DNA of 19,745 nucleotides from JALZAH01 sp051000755 (GTDB lineage: Bacteria; Actinomycetota; Acidimicrobiia; Acidimicrobiales; Palsa-688). The position numbers and the translations under genes were made by a program. Below the pieces are notes generated by a model. That model saw nothing but the letters and a program-made list of their open reading frames with translations. It searched no databases and had not been told where the DNA came from. The stretch covers positions 1 to 19,745 of the forward strand of contig JBPCNZ010000149.1 in assembly GCA_051000755.1 (NCBI GenBank), read 5' to 3'. Within the stretch, counting starts at the first letter, position 1, and each line of letters starts with the position of its first letter. This document shows positions 13,256-19,742 of this stretch, piece after piece.

Positions 13256-14371
13256 TTGAAGATAGGCATCCCCACCGAGGTCAAGAACCATGAGTACCGC
13301 GTGGCGTGCACGCCCGCGGGTGTCCACGAGCTGGTCCGCCACGGCCACCACGTGATGGTCGAGGCCGGCGCCGGTCTCGGTTCGTCCATTCCCGACTCCG
13401 AGCTCACCGACGCCGGGGCCCGCCTGGTTCCCGACGCCGACGAGGTCTGGGGTGAGGCCGAGCTGGTGTTGAAGGTGAAAGAACCGGTCGCCGAGGAGTA
13501 CCACCGCCTCCGGAAGGATCTGGTGCTGTTCACCTACCTCCATCTGGCCGCGTCCCGTCCCTGCACCGACGCCCTGCTGAGCGCGGGGACCACCGCCATC
13601 GCCTACGAGACCGTGCAGCTCCCGGACGGGTCCCTGCCCCTCCTGGCCCCGATGTCGGAGGTCGCGGGGCGGATGGCGCCCCTCGCCGGCGCCCACCACC
13701 TCCAGCGCGACGGAGGCGGCCGGGGCGTGCTCATGGGCGGCGTGTCGGGGGTGTACGCGGCCAAGGTCGTCGTTCTGGGCGCCGGCGTGTCGGGCATGAA
13801 CGCGGCCGCCATCGCTCTCGGCATGCAGGCCGAGGTGCTGCTGTTGGACAAGAACATCGCCAAGCTGCGCGACGCCGACCGGATCTACCAGGGCCACCTG
13901 CAGACGGTGGCGTCCAACGCCTACGAGGTGGAGCGGGCCGTCCTCGACGCCGATCTGGTGATCGGGGCCGTCCTCGTCCCCGGAGCCAAGGCGCCGGTCC
14001 TCGTCCACGACGAGCTGGTGGCCCGCATGAAGCCGGGGTCGGTGCTGGTCGACATCGCCATCGACCAGGGTGGGTGCTTCGAGAGCTCACGGCCCACGAC
14101 CCACGCCGACCCCGTGTACCGGGTCCATGAGTCGGTGTTCTACTGCGTGGCCAACATGCCGGGCGCCGTGCCCCACACCTCCACCTATGCCCTCACCAAC
14201 GTGACCCTGCCCTACATCCTGGCCATCGCCGACAAGGGCTGGCTAGACGCCCTGCGGGCCGACCCGGGTCTGGCCGTCGGCCTCAACACCCATGACGGCT
14301 CGGTGACCTACCCGTCGGTGGCCGAGGCCCATGAGCTGACGAGCGTCGATCTGGCGGCCGTCCTGGGCTGA
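13256..14371 (+). CDS. ald: Alanine dehydrogenase
   Basis: It catalyses NAD-dependent, reversible oxidative deamination of L-alanine to pyruvate and ammonia, in the cytoplasm as a hexamer. The product has 371 residues, the standard length, and starts at TTG 13256 behind AAGGAG with about 6 bases spacing; the first residues MKIGIPTEVKNHEYRVACTP are canonical. Catalytic and substrate residues sit at their usual numbers: Arg15, Lys75 (LKVKEP), His96 (YLHLA). The NAD-binding Rossmann loop is VVLGAGVSGMNAA, and VDIAIDQGGCFESSRPTTH contains the catalytic Asp near 270. Everything looks intact. It is divergent from the Lrp/AsnC gene and likely controlled by it. With the pyruvate-type aminotransferase next door it could recycle the alanine that enzyme would form. 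Confidence 0.95.
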   Translation: MKIGIPTEVKNHEYRVACTPAGVHELVRHGHHVMVEAGAGLGSSIPDSELTDAGARLVPDADEVWGEAELVLKVKEPVAEEYHRLRKDLVLFTYLHLAASRPCTDALLSAGTTAIAYETVQLPDGSLPLLAPMSEVAGRMAPLAGAHHLQRDGGGRGVLMGGVSGVYAAKVVVLGAGVSGMNAAAIALGMQAEVLLLDKNIAKLRDADRIYQGHLQTVASNAYEVERAVLDADLVIGAVLVPGAKAPVLVHDELVARMKPGSVLVDIAIDQGGCFESSRPTTHADPVYRVHESVFYCVANMPGAVPHTSTYALTNVTLPYILAIADKGWLDALRADPGLAVGLNTHDGSVTYPSVAEAHELTSVDLAAVLG

Positions 14372-14412
14372 GGAGGACCATGGCCGGTGGGACGTGTGGC
14401 GCCGGTCCGCAT

Positions 14413-14445
14413 CGGGTAGGGCATTACCCGGCTGGAAGAACCAGC
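14413..14445 (+). terminator. Two back-to-back small hairpins after ald
   Basis: CGGGTA (14413-14418) pairs with TACCCG (14425-14430), and directly adjacent GCTGG (14431-14435) pairs with CCAGC (14441-14445) around AAGAA. Both are perfect. They lie 41 bases after the ald stop and before the next gene at 14462. They could act as a terminator or as a structured leader of the lipoprotein mRNA. Confidence 0.4.
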
Positions 14446-14461
14446 AGACCAACCGGGGAGC

Positions 14462-15310
14462 GTGGCGGGCATGCGACGAGGTCGACGAGCAGGATTCACC
14501 CTGATGGCGGGTTGCGTGACCGCGGCGCTGATCGGAGCGGGATGCGGATCGTCGACTCCGATCGGCGCCCTGTTCCCCACCGCTTACGCGTCGACGATCA
14601 ACGCCAAGTCGGCGAAGGTCACGATTGCTGCCGACATCAAGACCCCGAAGGGAGCGGTGACGTCGACCGGCTCTGGCGCCATCGACTGGGGCGCCCACCA
14701 GGCCCAGCTCACCGAGAACACCTCGGTACCAGGCGCGGCGGCGCCGGCGTCGGTGACCGAGGTGATCGACGGCACCGACCTTTACGTCCAGCTCCCTCCC
14801 GCCGCCCGCTCCGCGCTCGGCAACAAGCCATGGTTCAAGGTGTCCCTCGCCCAGTTCGAGGGCCAGCAGGGCGGATCGCAGGACCCCTCGCAGATCCTGT
14901 CGGTGCTCAACGCCAAGTCATCGTCGGTCACCAAGATCGGTACCGAGCAGGTCGGCGGCGTCAGCACCACCCACTACCGGGCCCAGGTCGACCCGACCAA
15001 GGCCGCCCCCAACGCGGGCCCGGCCGCCCGGAAGCTCCTGGCCCAACTCCCGGCCCTGACCGGGTCGCCCACCCTGCCCATCGACGTGTGGATCGACGGC
15101 ACCGGCAAGGCCCGCCAGCTGCGCTACAGCCTGACGCTCAACAAGCCCCCAGCCGCGGCGCCACCCACCGCCAGCCAGGCGTTCCCGGAGACGACGACGA
15201 TCACCCTCGGCCTGAGCGACTACGGAACGCCCGTGCAGGTGAACGTGCCGCCGCCGGACCAGGTCTCCACCCAGACCCTGCCCGGCCTCTCCGGCAGCCA
15301 GGGCGCCTGA
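14462..15310 (+). CDS. LppX/LprG-like lipoprotein
   Basis: It is a secreted lipoprotein of 282 residues from GTG 14462 (GGGGAG just before). The signal peptide has a basic n-region (MRRGRRAG), a hydrophobic core and the lipobox LIGAGC with Cys28. The mature part resembles the LppX_LprAFG family, half-barrel proteins that bind lipids at the actinobacterial cell surface. It shows the repeating pattern 'A..SA.VT..A.I.TP.G.V...G.G.IDWG', TEVIDGTDLYVQLPPAAR, the GTEQVGGVSTTHYRAQVDP strand pair, and LPIDVWIDGTGKARQLRYS, with a C-terminal proline-rich end. These are typical of LprG-type domains. Its ligand is unknown. The next gene, also an envelope protein, starts within about 40 bases on the same strand, so a two-gene operon is likely. 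Confidence 0.82.
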   Translation: MAGMRRGRRAGFTLMAGCVTAALIGAGCGSSTPIGALFPTAYASTINAKSAKVTIAADIKTPKGAVTSTGSGAIDWGAHQAQLTENTSVPGAAAPASVTEVIDGTDLYVQLPPAARSALGNKPWFKVSLAQFEGQQGGSQDPSQILSVLNAKSSSVTKIGTEQVGGVSTTHYRAQVDPTKAAPNAGPAARKLLAQLPALTGSPTLPIDVWIDGTGKARQLRYSLTLNKPPAAAPPTASQAFPETTTITLGLSDYGTPVQVNVPPPDQVSTQTLPGLSGSQGA

Positions 15311-15346
15311 GGAATCGAGCGACCAGCGCCCACCACCTACCGGGGG

Positions 15347-16171
15347 GTCAGGCGTGCCGCGAGATTCGTCCTCGCGGTGGTGGTGGCCGGGGGCTGCGCG
15401 GGGTCAGGTAATGGAGGTCCACGGGCGACGGGGAAGCCCCGACCTCCGGTGGAGCCGGCCACGACGACCACCGTCGCCGCCGCGACCACCGCCCCTCCCG
15501 TTCCGACGACGACCGCCGCGGCCCCTGCCCCTCCGCCCACCACGACGTGCCCGGCCAACCTGGCCCAGTCCCTGAGCCGGACTGACGGGGCCGCCCAGTT
15601 GCTCACCGTTGAGGCACCCGGCGCCACCAGCTCTGCGACCGTCACCGCCTGGACCCTGGGTGGGGGGTGCTGGCGCCGGGCGCGAGGCCCATTCCCCGCC
15701 CGGATCGGCATCGCGGGGCTCAGAGACGTCCGCCACGAGGGCGACGGCAGCACCCCTACGGGCATCTTCGGCCTCGGCGCCACCATGTACGGCACCGGCC
15801 CCGACCCCGGCGTCCATTACGCCTATCACCGTCTCGTCTGCGGCGACTACTGGGACGAGGACCCGACCTCGGTGCAATACAACCAATTCGTCCCCGTGGG
15901 CTGCGGTTCGGTCCCGAGCCTCGCCGGCGGCAGTGAGGCCCTGTGGAAGGCCCCGGTCGAGTACGCCTCCCTGGCCGTCATCGACTACAACACCGACCCC
16001 GTCGTCGCCGGCCGCGGCTCGGGGATCTTCCTGGCGGTGGCCGCCGGGCACCCCACCGTCGGCTGTGTCAGCCTGGCCCCGGGCGACCACAACACGGTCA
16101 TGACCTGGCTCGACCCCGCCGCCCATCCCCGGGTGGTCATGGGCACGCCGGGCGAGATCACCGGGTTCTGA
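15347..16171 (+). CDS. L,D-transpeptidase-like (YkuD/COG3786) lipoprotein
   Basis: It is an extracytoplasmic enzyme that may cross-link peptidoglycan. After a hydrophobic segment ending VAGGC comes a long Thr/Pro/Ala linker (VEPATTTTVAAATTAPPVP), then a catalytic domain of about 190 residues. That domain shows EGDGSTPTGIFGLG (entry of the fold), VHYAYHRLVCGDYWDEDP, YASLAVIDYNTDP and RGSGIFLAVAAGHPTVGCVS, where His and Cys form the expected active site. The start is unclear: translated from the first in-frame start, GTG 15377, the signal peptide would be only six residues. In-frame codons from GTC 15347 (RRAARFVLAVVVAGGC) give a perfect lipoprotein signal, but GTC is not a normal start. It is preceded closely by the LppX-like gene. 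I mark the CDS from 15347 and note 15377 as the conservative start. Confidence 0.75.
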   Translation, partial: VRRAARFVLAVVVAGGCAGSGNGGPRATGKPRPPVEPATTTTVAAATTAPPVPTTTAAAPAPPPTTTCPANLAQSLSRTDGAAQLLTVEAPGATSSATVTAWTLGGGCWRRARGPFPARIGIAGLRDVRHEGDGSTPTGIFGLGATMYGTGPDPGVHYAYHRLVCGDYWDEDPTSVQYNQFVPVGCGSVPSLAGGSEALWKAPVEYASLAVIDYNTDPVVAGRGSGIFLAVAAGHPTVGCVSLAPGDHNTVMTWLDPAAHPRVVMGTPGEITGF

Positions 16172-16197
16172 CCGACCGCAGCAGCGGGGCCCGGCCG

Positions 16198-16677
16198 TCA
16201 GTGCACCGCGACCAGCAGCCAACCGAGCACCAGGTACAGCACCGCGCTGGTCACCGGACGACGGTCGAAATGGGTCAGCTTCAACGCCGCGCCGCTCAAC
16301 GCCCCCAGCCACGCCGCCCCCAACACCACCTGTCCGGCTGTCCCCTTGACGGCAACAAGGCAGAAGGGGGTGTAACAGGCAGCGATGAACAGAAAGATCG
16401 TCGCATGATCGGCCCGCCGCAACTGCCGGCGCCGCGCCGGCGACACCGGCAGCAGGTGGTAGGCGGAGCTCACCCCGAACAGGACCGTCAGCCCGACCAC
16501 ATACAGGGCGATGCCGGCGCTCGGGCGGTGGGCGTACAACAGGACAGCCGCGGGCAGGGAGGCAACGAACGCCCCTAGGTGGAGGCGGCCCCGCCACCGA
16601 GGACACCTGTCGATGCCGCTCAGTCGCAGGACCCGGCGGGCGGGAGCCGGCTCGGCGAGGACCGCTTCGATCGCCAC
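16198..16677 (-). CDS. Hemolysin III family membrane protein, C-terminally truncated
   Basis: The product is 159 residues from ATG 16677. It has helices near residues 31-48, 54-72, 90-108 and 113-130. Family motifs are present: SSAYHLLPVSPARRRQLRR, ADHATIFLFIAACYTPFCLV and LTHFDRRP. Hemolysin III/PAQR-like proteins are usually about 200-220 residues with seven helices and end in a conserved GxxEVFH-like segment with metal-binding His; here the frame stops after YLVLGWLLVAVH. The last helices and that His are missing. The stop lies 26 bases from the end of the convergent transpeptidase, so the 3' part seems deleted rather than hidden in another frame. It may be non-functional; the family's biochemical role is uncertain in any case. 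Confidence 0.75.
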   Translation of the reverse strand: MAIEAVLAEPAPARRVLRLSGIDRCPRWRGRLHLGAFVASLPAAVLLYAHRPSAGIALYVVGLTVLFGVSSAYHLLPVSPARRRQLRRADHATIFLFIAACYTPFCLVAVKGTAGQVVLGAAWLGALSGAALKLTHFDRRPVTSAVLYLVLGWLLVAVH

Positions 16678-16823
16678 GGGCCCTGACCGTAACGGCGGGT
16701 CACCGGACGAACGCGAAGGTCAGCGAGGATCTTCGTGCTGTTGGCCCGGTCGTCGCCGGCTGTCTGCTCGTCGGCCATTTCGGGGCTCAGGCCCGGCGCT
16801 CCCACCCGGCCGGGGGTGACCTT

Positions 16824-17843
16824 TCAGGACGTCATGGTGAGGACCATGCGGAACCGGGCGTCACCACGGATCATGGTGTCGTAGGCGTCGGCGGCCTCGT
16901 CGAGGGTCCTGGTCTCGGTCATCGGGCGCACCCCGCTCAGGGCGCTGAAGGCCAGCGTCTCCTCCGAATCCTGCGAGGTTCCCGACGCGTGTCCCACGAT
17001 GGATGCGCTCCTGCCGATCAGGGCAGCGGGTGGGACCTGGATCGGGTCCATGGACGCCCCGACCACAACCACTCGACCCCGCGGCGCCAGGCCGCCCACC
17101 ACCGCCGACATGGCCTGGGGGTTGGTGACCGTCGCCAGCACCACGGCGGCGCCACCCAACCGGGCCAGCTCCTCAGCCGGGTCCTGAGCCGTGGAATCGA
17201 TGTAGTGGTCGGCGCCCAGCTCGGCGGCAAGATCGGCCTTGTCGGTGCCCCGGGCGATCGCCACCGTCCGGTAGCCGGCTTTGACCGAGTACTGCACCCC
17301 CAGGTGGCCCAGACCGCCGATCCCCAAGATGGCGACCAGATCCCCGGGGTCGGCCCCGCTGTGGCGGAGGGCATTGAACGTGGTGACGCCCGCGCACATC
17401 AACGGCCCGGCGTCGACGGCGTCGATCTCGTCGGGGATGAGAGCCAGGGCGCTGGCGTCGATGGCGATGTAGTCGGCGTATCCACCGTCCCGGGTGACGC
17501 CCGTGATCGGCATGCGGATGCAGTTGATGAAGTCGCCCTTCCGGCAGGGGCGGCAATAGCCACAGTGGCCACCGAACCACCCGATACCGACCCGCTGGCC
17601 CGTCTCCCAGCCCTCGACCCCGTCGCCCAGGCCCTCGATGACCCCCGCGATCTCATGGCCAGGCACGAGCGGATGTGAGCTCCCCGGGTAGCCGCCCTCC
17701 TTGGCGAACGCGTCGCTGTGGCACACCCCACAGGCGTGGACCCGGACCAGCGCCTCACCGCGTTCGGGCTGGGGCACGTCGTGCTCAACCATCTCGAACG
17801 GCTTTCCCGGGCTGCTGACCTGCACGGCTCGCATGGTGGCCAT
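16824..17843 (-). CDS. Zinc-dependent alcohol dehydrogenase (MDR)
   Basis: It is an NAD(P)-dependent alcohol/aldehyde oxidoreductase of 339 residues. ATG 17843 has AAGGAG 6 bases before it; the much longer open frame beyond is Arg/Pro-rich antisense of the next gene. Catalytic zinc ligands are Cys41 (GVCHSD), His63 with Glu64 (GHEIAG) and Cys150 (LMCAGVT). Structural zinc ligands are Cys94, Cys97, Cys100 and Cys108 (CGYCRPCRKGDFINC). The nucleotide loop is GIGGLGHLG (174-182), and IARGTDKADLAAELGADHYI follows. The order fits AdhP/propanol-preferring-type enzymes; a substrate cannot be named. It stands alone between the truncated hemolysin III gene and the divergent phosphoesterase. The quinone-oxidoreductase tail at 8270 is a different MDR branch and not its duplicate. 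Confidence 0.93.
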   Translation of the reverse strand: MATMRAVQVSSPGKPFEMVEHDVPQPERGEALVRVHACGVCHSDAFAKEGGYPGSSHPLVPGHEIAGVIEGLGDGVEGWETGQRVGIGWFGGHCGYCRPCRKGDFINCIRMPITGVTRDGGYADYIAIDASALALIPDEIDAVDAGPLMCAGVTTFNALRHSGADPGDLVAILGIGGLGHLGVQYSVKAGYRTVAIARGTDKADLAAELGADHYIDSTAQDPAEELARLGGAAVVLATVTNPQAMSAVVGGLAPRGRVVVVGASMDPIQVPPAALIGRSASIVGHASGTSQDSEETLAFSALSGVRPMTETRTLDEAADAYDTMIRGDARFRMVLTMTS

Positions 17844-17930
17844 CGGTGTCTCCTTTGTTCGTTCGCTTGCTACCTCGAAAGGGCGTGCCCAAAGCTCGAC
17901 GGGTGGCAAACCCGTCCCTGTCCGGTGGCC

Positions 17931-17936
17931 TAGCTT
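17931..17936 (+). promoter_or_regulatory. Candidate -10 box of the phosphoesterase gene
   Basis: TAGCTT lies 8 bases before GTG 17945 and fits TAnnnT. Transcription would then start at or just before the start codon, a leaderless mRNA, in line with the absence of a ribosome-binding site. No clear -35 is visible. Confidence 0.35.
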
Positions 17937-17944
17937 CGTCTCCC

Positions 17945-18961
17945 GTGGCCGTGGCGCGCAGCAACCGGCGATGGCGGGCGAGGCTGGGGCTGGGGCTGGG
18001 GCTGGGGCTGGGGCTGGCCATGTTGGCCGGCGTGAGCCTGGTGGTGGCCGGTTGCGGCCATCCGGCCCCTTCCCCGACGGCGACTCCCGCCCCCGCTCCC
18101 GGTGCGAGAACTGCTCCCCTGTGCGGTTTCCGCTCCGGCCCCGGGGCGGTCGACAAGGTGCTGGTGATCTTCGAGGAGAACCACGACTACGGGACGGTCG
18201 TCGGTTCGCGTGACGCACCCAACCTCGACCGGGTCGCCTCCGGCTGCGGGCTGGCCACCAACGACGAGGCGCTCACCCACCCGTCCCTGCCGAACTATCT
18301 GGCCGCTGTCTCCGGACAGGACTATGCCCGCTCGCCGTTCGATGGGGACTGCACCCCCGGCGGGTCCTGCCTGATCACGGCGCCGTCCATCTTCGGCCAG
18401 GAAGTGGCGGCCGGGCACCCGTGGCGGTCCTACCAGGAGGGCATGCCCACGGCCTGCGACCGCTCCGGCTCCGGCTCGTACGCCCCGAAGCACAATCCTG
18501 CTGTCTACGCCGCCGATGCCCGGTCCACCTGCCAGTCGTCCGACCTGCCGCTGGGCACGGTCACCTCCGGGTCGCTGACCGGTGACGTGGTGGCGGGAAG
18601 GCTCCCGTCGTTCTCCATCCTCACCCCCAACCTCGACCATGACATGCATGACGGCACCGTGGCGGAAGGCGATGCCTGGCTGGAACCGTGGCTGGACCGG
18701 ATCACCGCAGGGCCGGACTACCAACAGGGCCGGTTGGCCGTCCTCATCACCTGGGATGAGGGGTCCGGTTCGGGCCACAACCGGTCCCACGTTCCGCTCT
18801 ATGTGCTGTCGGCGTCTACGCCGCCCGGGACCAGGGTGGGCGTGCCCCTCGACCACCTGTCGTTGCTGCGGACGGCCGAGCAGCTGACGGGGGTGGGCCC
18901 GCCCCTCGGGAGGGCGGGCGGGGCTGCGGCCTTCGCCAGCGCCTTCCACCTGGCTCCCTAG
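17945..18961 (+). CDS. Secreted acid phosphatase/phosphoesterase lipoprotein
   Basis: It is a 338-residue exported protein of the phosphoesterase (PF04185) superfamily, which hydrolyses phosphate esters outside the cell. From GTG 17945 (GTG 17951 is an alternative) the signal peptide has a basic n-region, an unusual Leu-Gly repeat core, and the lipobox VVAGC with Cys37; a Pro/Ala/Thr linker follows. The catalytic domain starts VDKVLVIFEENHDYGTVVGS (metal-binding Glu and Asn), then LTHPSLPNYLAAVSG with the usual nucleophile-type Ser/Thr area. Further on are SFSILTPNLDHDMHDG, GDAWLEPWLDRI and LAVLITWDEGSGSGHN, where conserved Asp/His residues bind metal. The C-terminus is complete (PLDHLSLLRTAEQLTG...). 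The substrate is unknown. It is divergent from the alcohol dehydrogenase, with 101 bases between. Confidence 0.85.
   Translation: MAVARSNRRWRARLGLGLGLGLGLAMLAGVSLVVAGCGHPAPSPTATPAPAPGARTAPLCGFRSGPGAVDKVLVIFEENHDYGTVVGSRDAPNLDRVASGCGLATNDEALTHPSLPNYLAAVSGQDYARSPFDGDCTPGGSCLITAPSIFGQEVAAGHPWRSYQEGMPTACDRSGSGSYAPKHNPAVYAADARSTCQSSDLPLGTVTSGSLTGDVVAGRLPSFSILTPNLDHDMHDGTVAEGDAWLEPWLDRITAGPDYQQGRLAVLITWDEGSGSGHNRSHVPLYVLSASTPPGTRVGVPLDHLSLLRTAEQLTGVGPPLGRAGGAAAFASAFHLAP
17982..18015 (+). repeat. GGGGCT hexanucleotide microsatellite inside the signal peptide
   Basis: Five exact GGGGCT units (17986-18015) follow a partial one (GGCT, 17982-17985). They encode the Leu-Gly run in the hydrophobic core of the phosphoesterase signal peptide. 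Each unit adds or removes one Leu-Gly pair without changing frame. The G-runs separated by two bases also meet the pattern for a G-quadruplex on the coding strand. Confidence 0.9.
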
Positions 18962-18990
18962 CCGTGCCCTGCCGTGCCCTGCCGCGCCCT
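18961..18990 (+). repeat. Tandem 10-bp repeat after the phosphoesterase stop
   Basis: GCCGTGCCCT is repeated three times, the third copy with one change (GCCGCGCCCT), starting at the last base of the stop codon. No function is evident. It opens the 445-bp gene-free gap. Confidence 0.8.
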
Positions 18991-19047
18991 AGCCGCGTCC
19001 CAGCCGGGGCGAGTTTGGCGCGGGTTGCGGGGTGGAGCGTGGCGTGA

Positions 19048-19072
19048 CCCGGTGCCCGGGGTCCCCACCGGG
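19048..19072 (+). terminator. Stem-loop downstream of the phosphoesterase
   Basis: CCCGGTG (19048-19054) and CACCGGG (19066-19072) form a perfect 7-bp stem. The 11-base loop contains CCCGGGG, which can pair further. It lies 86 bases after the stop at 18961 and is a reasonable terminator candidate without a T-run. Confidence 0.45.
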
Positions 19073-19174
19073 GATGTCGTGGCGCCGATGACGGTGCTAT
19101 GGAAGGTGGCGGCGCGGCGCCGGGGTGGGTGCTGGTGACGGCGTGGCGCCGGCAATGTGCCTGGATCCTGCTGT

Positions 19175-19283
19175 CGACGTGAACCGGATGTACCGATATC
19201 TCGGGGCTTGTGAACCGATTGTCACGCGTGGCGATACAAGCGGTGCGCGAGTCGGATGGGACCGGTACTTTCGGTTCACGTCG
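19175..19283. repeat. 109-bp element bounded by 21-bp inverted repeats
   Basis: The left arm is CGACGTGAACCG, 3 bases, GTACCG (19175-19195). The right arm is its inverse complement, CGGTAC, 3 bases, CGGTTCACGTCG (19263-19283). Nineteen of 21 positions agree. Inside the 67-base spacer are further nested symmetric pairs: CTCG/CGAG (19200-19203, 19248-19251), CTTGT/ACAAG (19207-19211, 19236-19240) and a central CACGCGTG palindrome (19223-19230), plus a third GTGAACCGAT. The whole could fold as a long branched hairpin. No transposase is present. A small non-autonomous element, a structured RNA or a regulatory palindrome are all possible. Confidence 0.7.
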
Positions 19284-19345
19284 GCGGGGACGCCCGGCCT
19301 TCGGCGGGGATGCCCGCCGCCCCCGCCGGCGGGGACGCCCGGCCT
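19282..19345 (+). repeat. GC-rich repeat array upstream of the YjbR gene
   Basis: CGGCGGGGACGCCCGGCCT occurs exactly at 19282-19300 and 19327-19345, with a diverged copy at 19302-19320 between them. The last copy begins in a perfect 14-bp palindrome, CCCCGCCGGCGGGG (19321-19334). The array abuts the inverted-repeat element. Apart from these repeats the 18962-19406 gap contains no gene I can support. Confidence 0.8.
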
Positions 19346-19406
19346 CGGCTCGGCCCCGCCCCGGCCCCGGTCGACGCTCCGGCCGACGCCCCCCGGATAC
19401 GCTCCA

Positions 19407-19742
19407 ATGGTGACCAGCCTCGAGGAAGCCCGAGCCCTGGCTCTTGCCCTGCCCGAGACCACCGAGACGGCTCATCATGGGATGATGTCGTTCCGGATCC
19501 GCGGCAAGATCTTCGCCACGGTGCCGGATGTGAGGAACGTGCGGGCCATGGTCGACGACGAAGAGACCCGAGCCCTGGCGGCCTCGGAACCCGGCGTGTA
19601 CACCGAGTGGTACTGGGGCAAGCGCCTGGCGTGCGTACAGATCGAGCTGGCATCGGTGACCTCCGAGGCCCTCCGGGAGGTGCTGGTCGACGCCTGGCGG
19701 CGCAAGGCACCCAAGCGCCTGGCAAAAGAGCACGGTCTGTAA
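19407..19742 (+). CDS. YjbR/MmcQ-family protein
   Basis: The product is a small cytosolic protein of 111 residues from ATG 19407, or 110 from GTG 19410. It shows the family's opening SLEEARALALALPETTETAH, the strand pair SFRIRGKIFATV, MVDDEETRALAASEP, the YTEWYWGKRLACVQIEL core, and the C-terminal helix EVLVDAWRRKAPKRLAKEH. YjbR proteins have a compact CyaY-like fold with a suggested, unproven, DNA-binding role. A longer open frame starts at 19125 but runs through the GC repeats and is not family sequence. TACGCT at 19398-19403 could be a -10 box, which would place transcription start near 19410 and make the mRNA leaderless. The gene is complete, with its stop three bases from the window end. 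Confidence 0.85.
   Translation: MVTSLEEARALALALPETTETAHHGMMSFRIRGKIFATVPDVRNVRAMVDDEETRALAASEPGVYTEWYWGKRLACVQIELASVTSEALREVLVDAWRRKAPKRLAKEHGL

Noticed and set aside
14380..14461. ATG at 14380 preceded by a good GAGGAGG ribosome-binding site
   Set aside because: The frame it opens is Arg/Gly-rich and runs as a shadow through the lipoprotein gene. The site may be a chance match, or a remnant of a former short gene.
16620..16805. Minus-strand frame with a natural-looking start (MADEQTAGDDRANSTKILAD) upstream of the hemolysin III gene
   Set aside because: It overlaps the hemolysin III start, lacks a ribosome-binding site and degenerates into Arg/Ser/Pro sequence. A leader peptide is possible but not supported.
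19282..19345. CRISPR-like spaced repeats
   Set aside because: There are only three copies, spaced by one to six bases without spacers, and no cas genes; this is a GC-rich tandem array.
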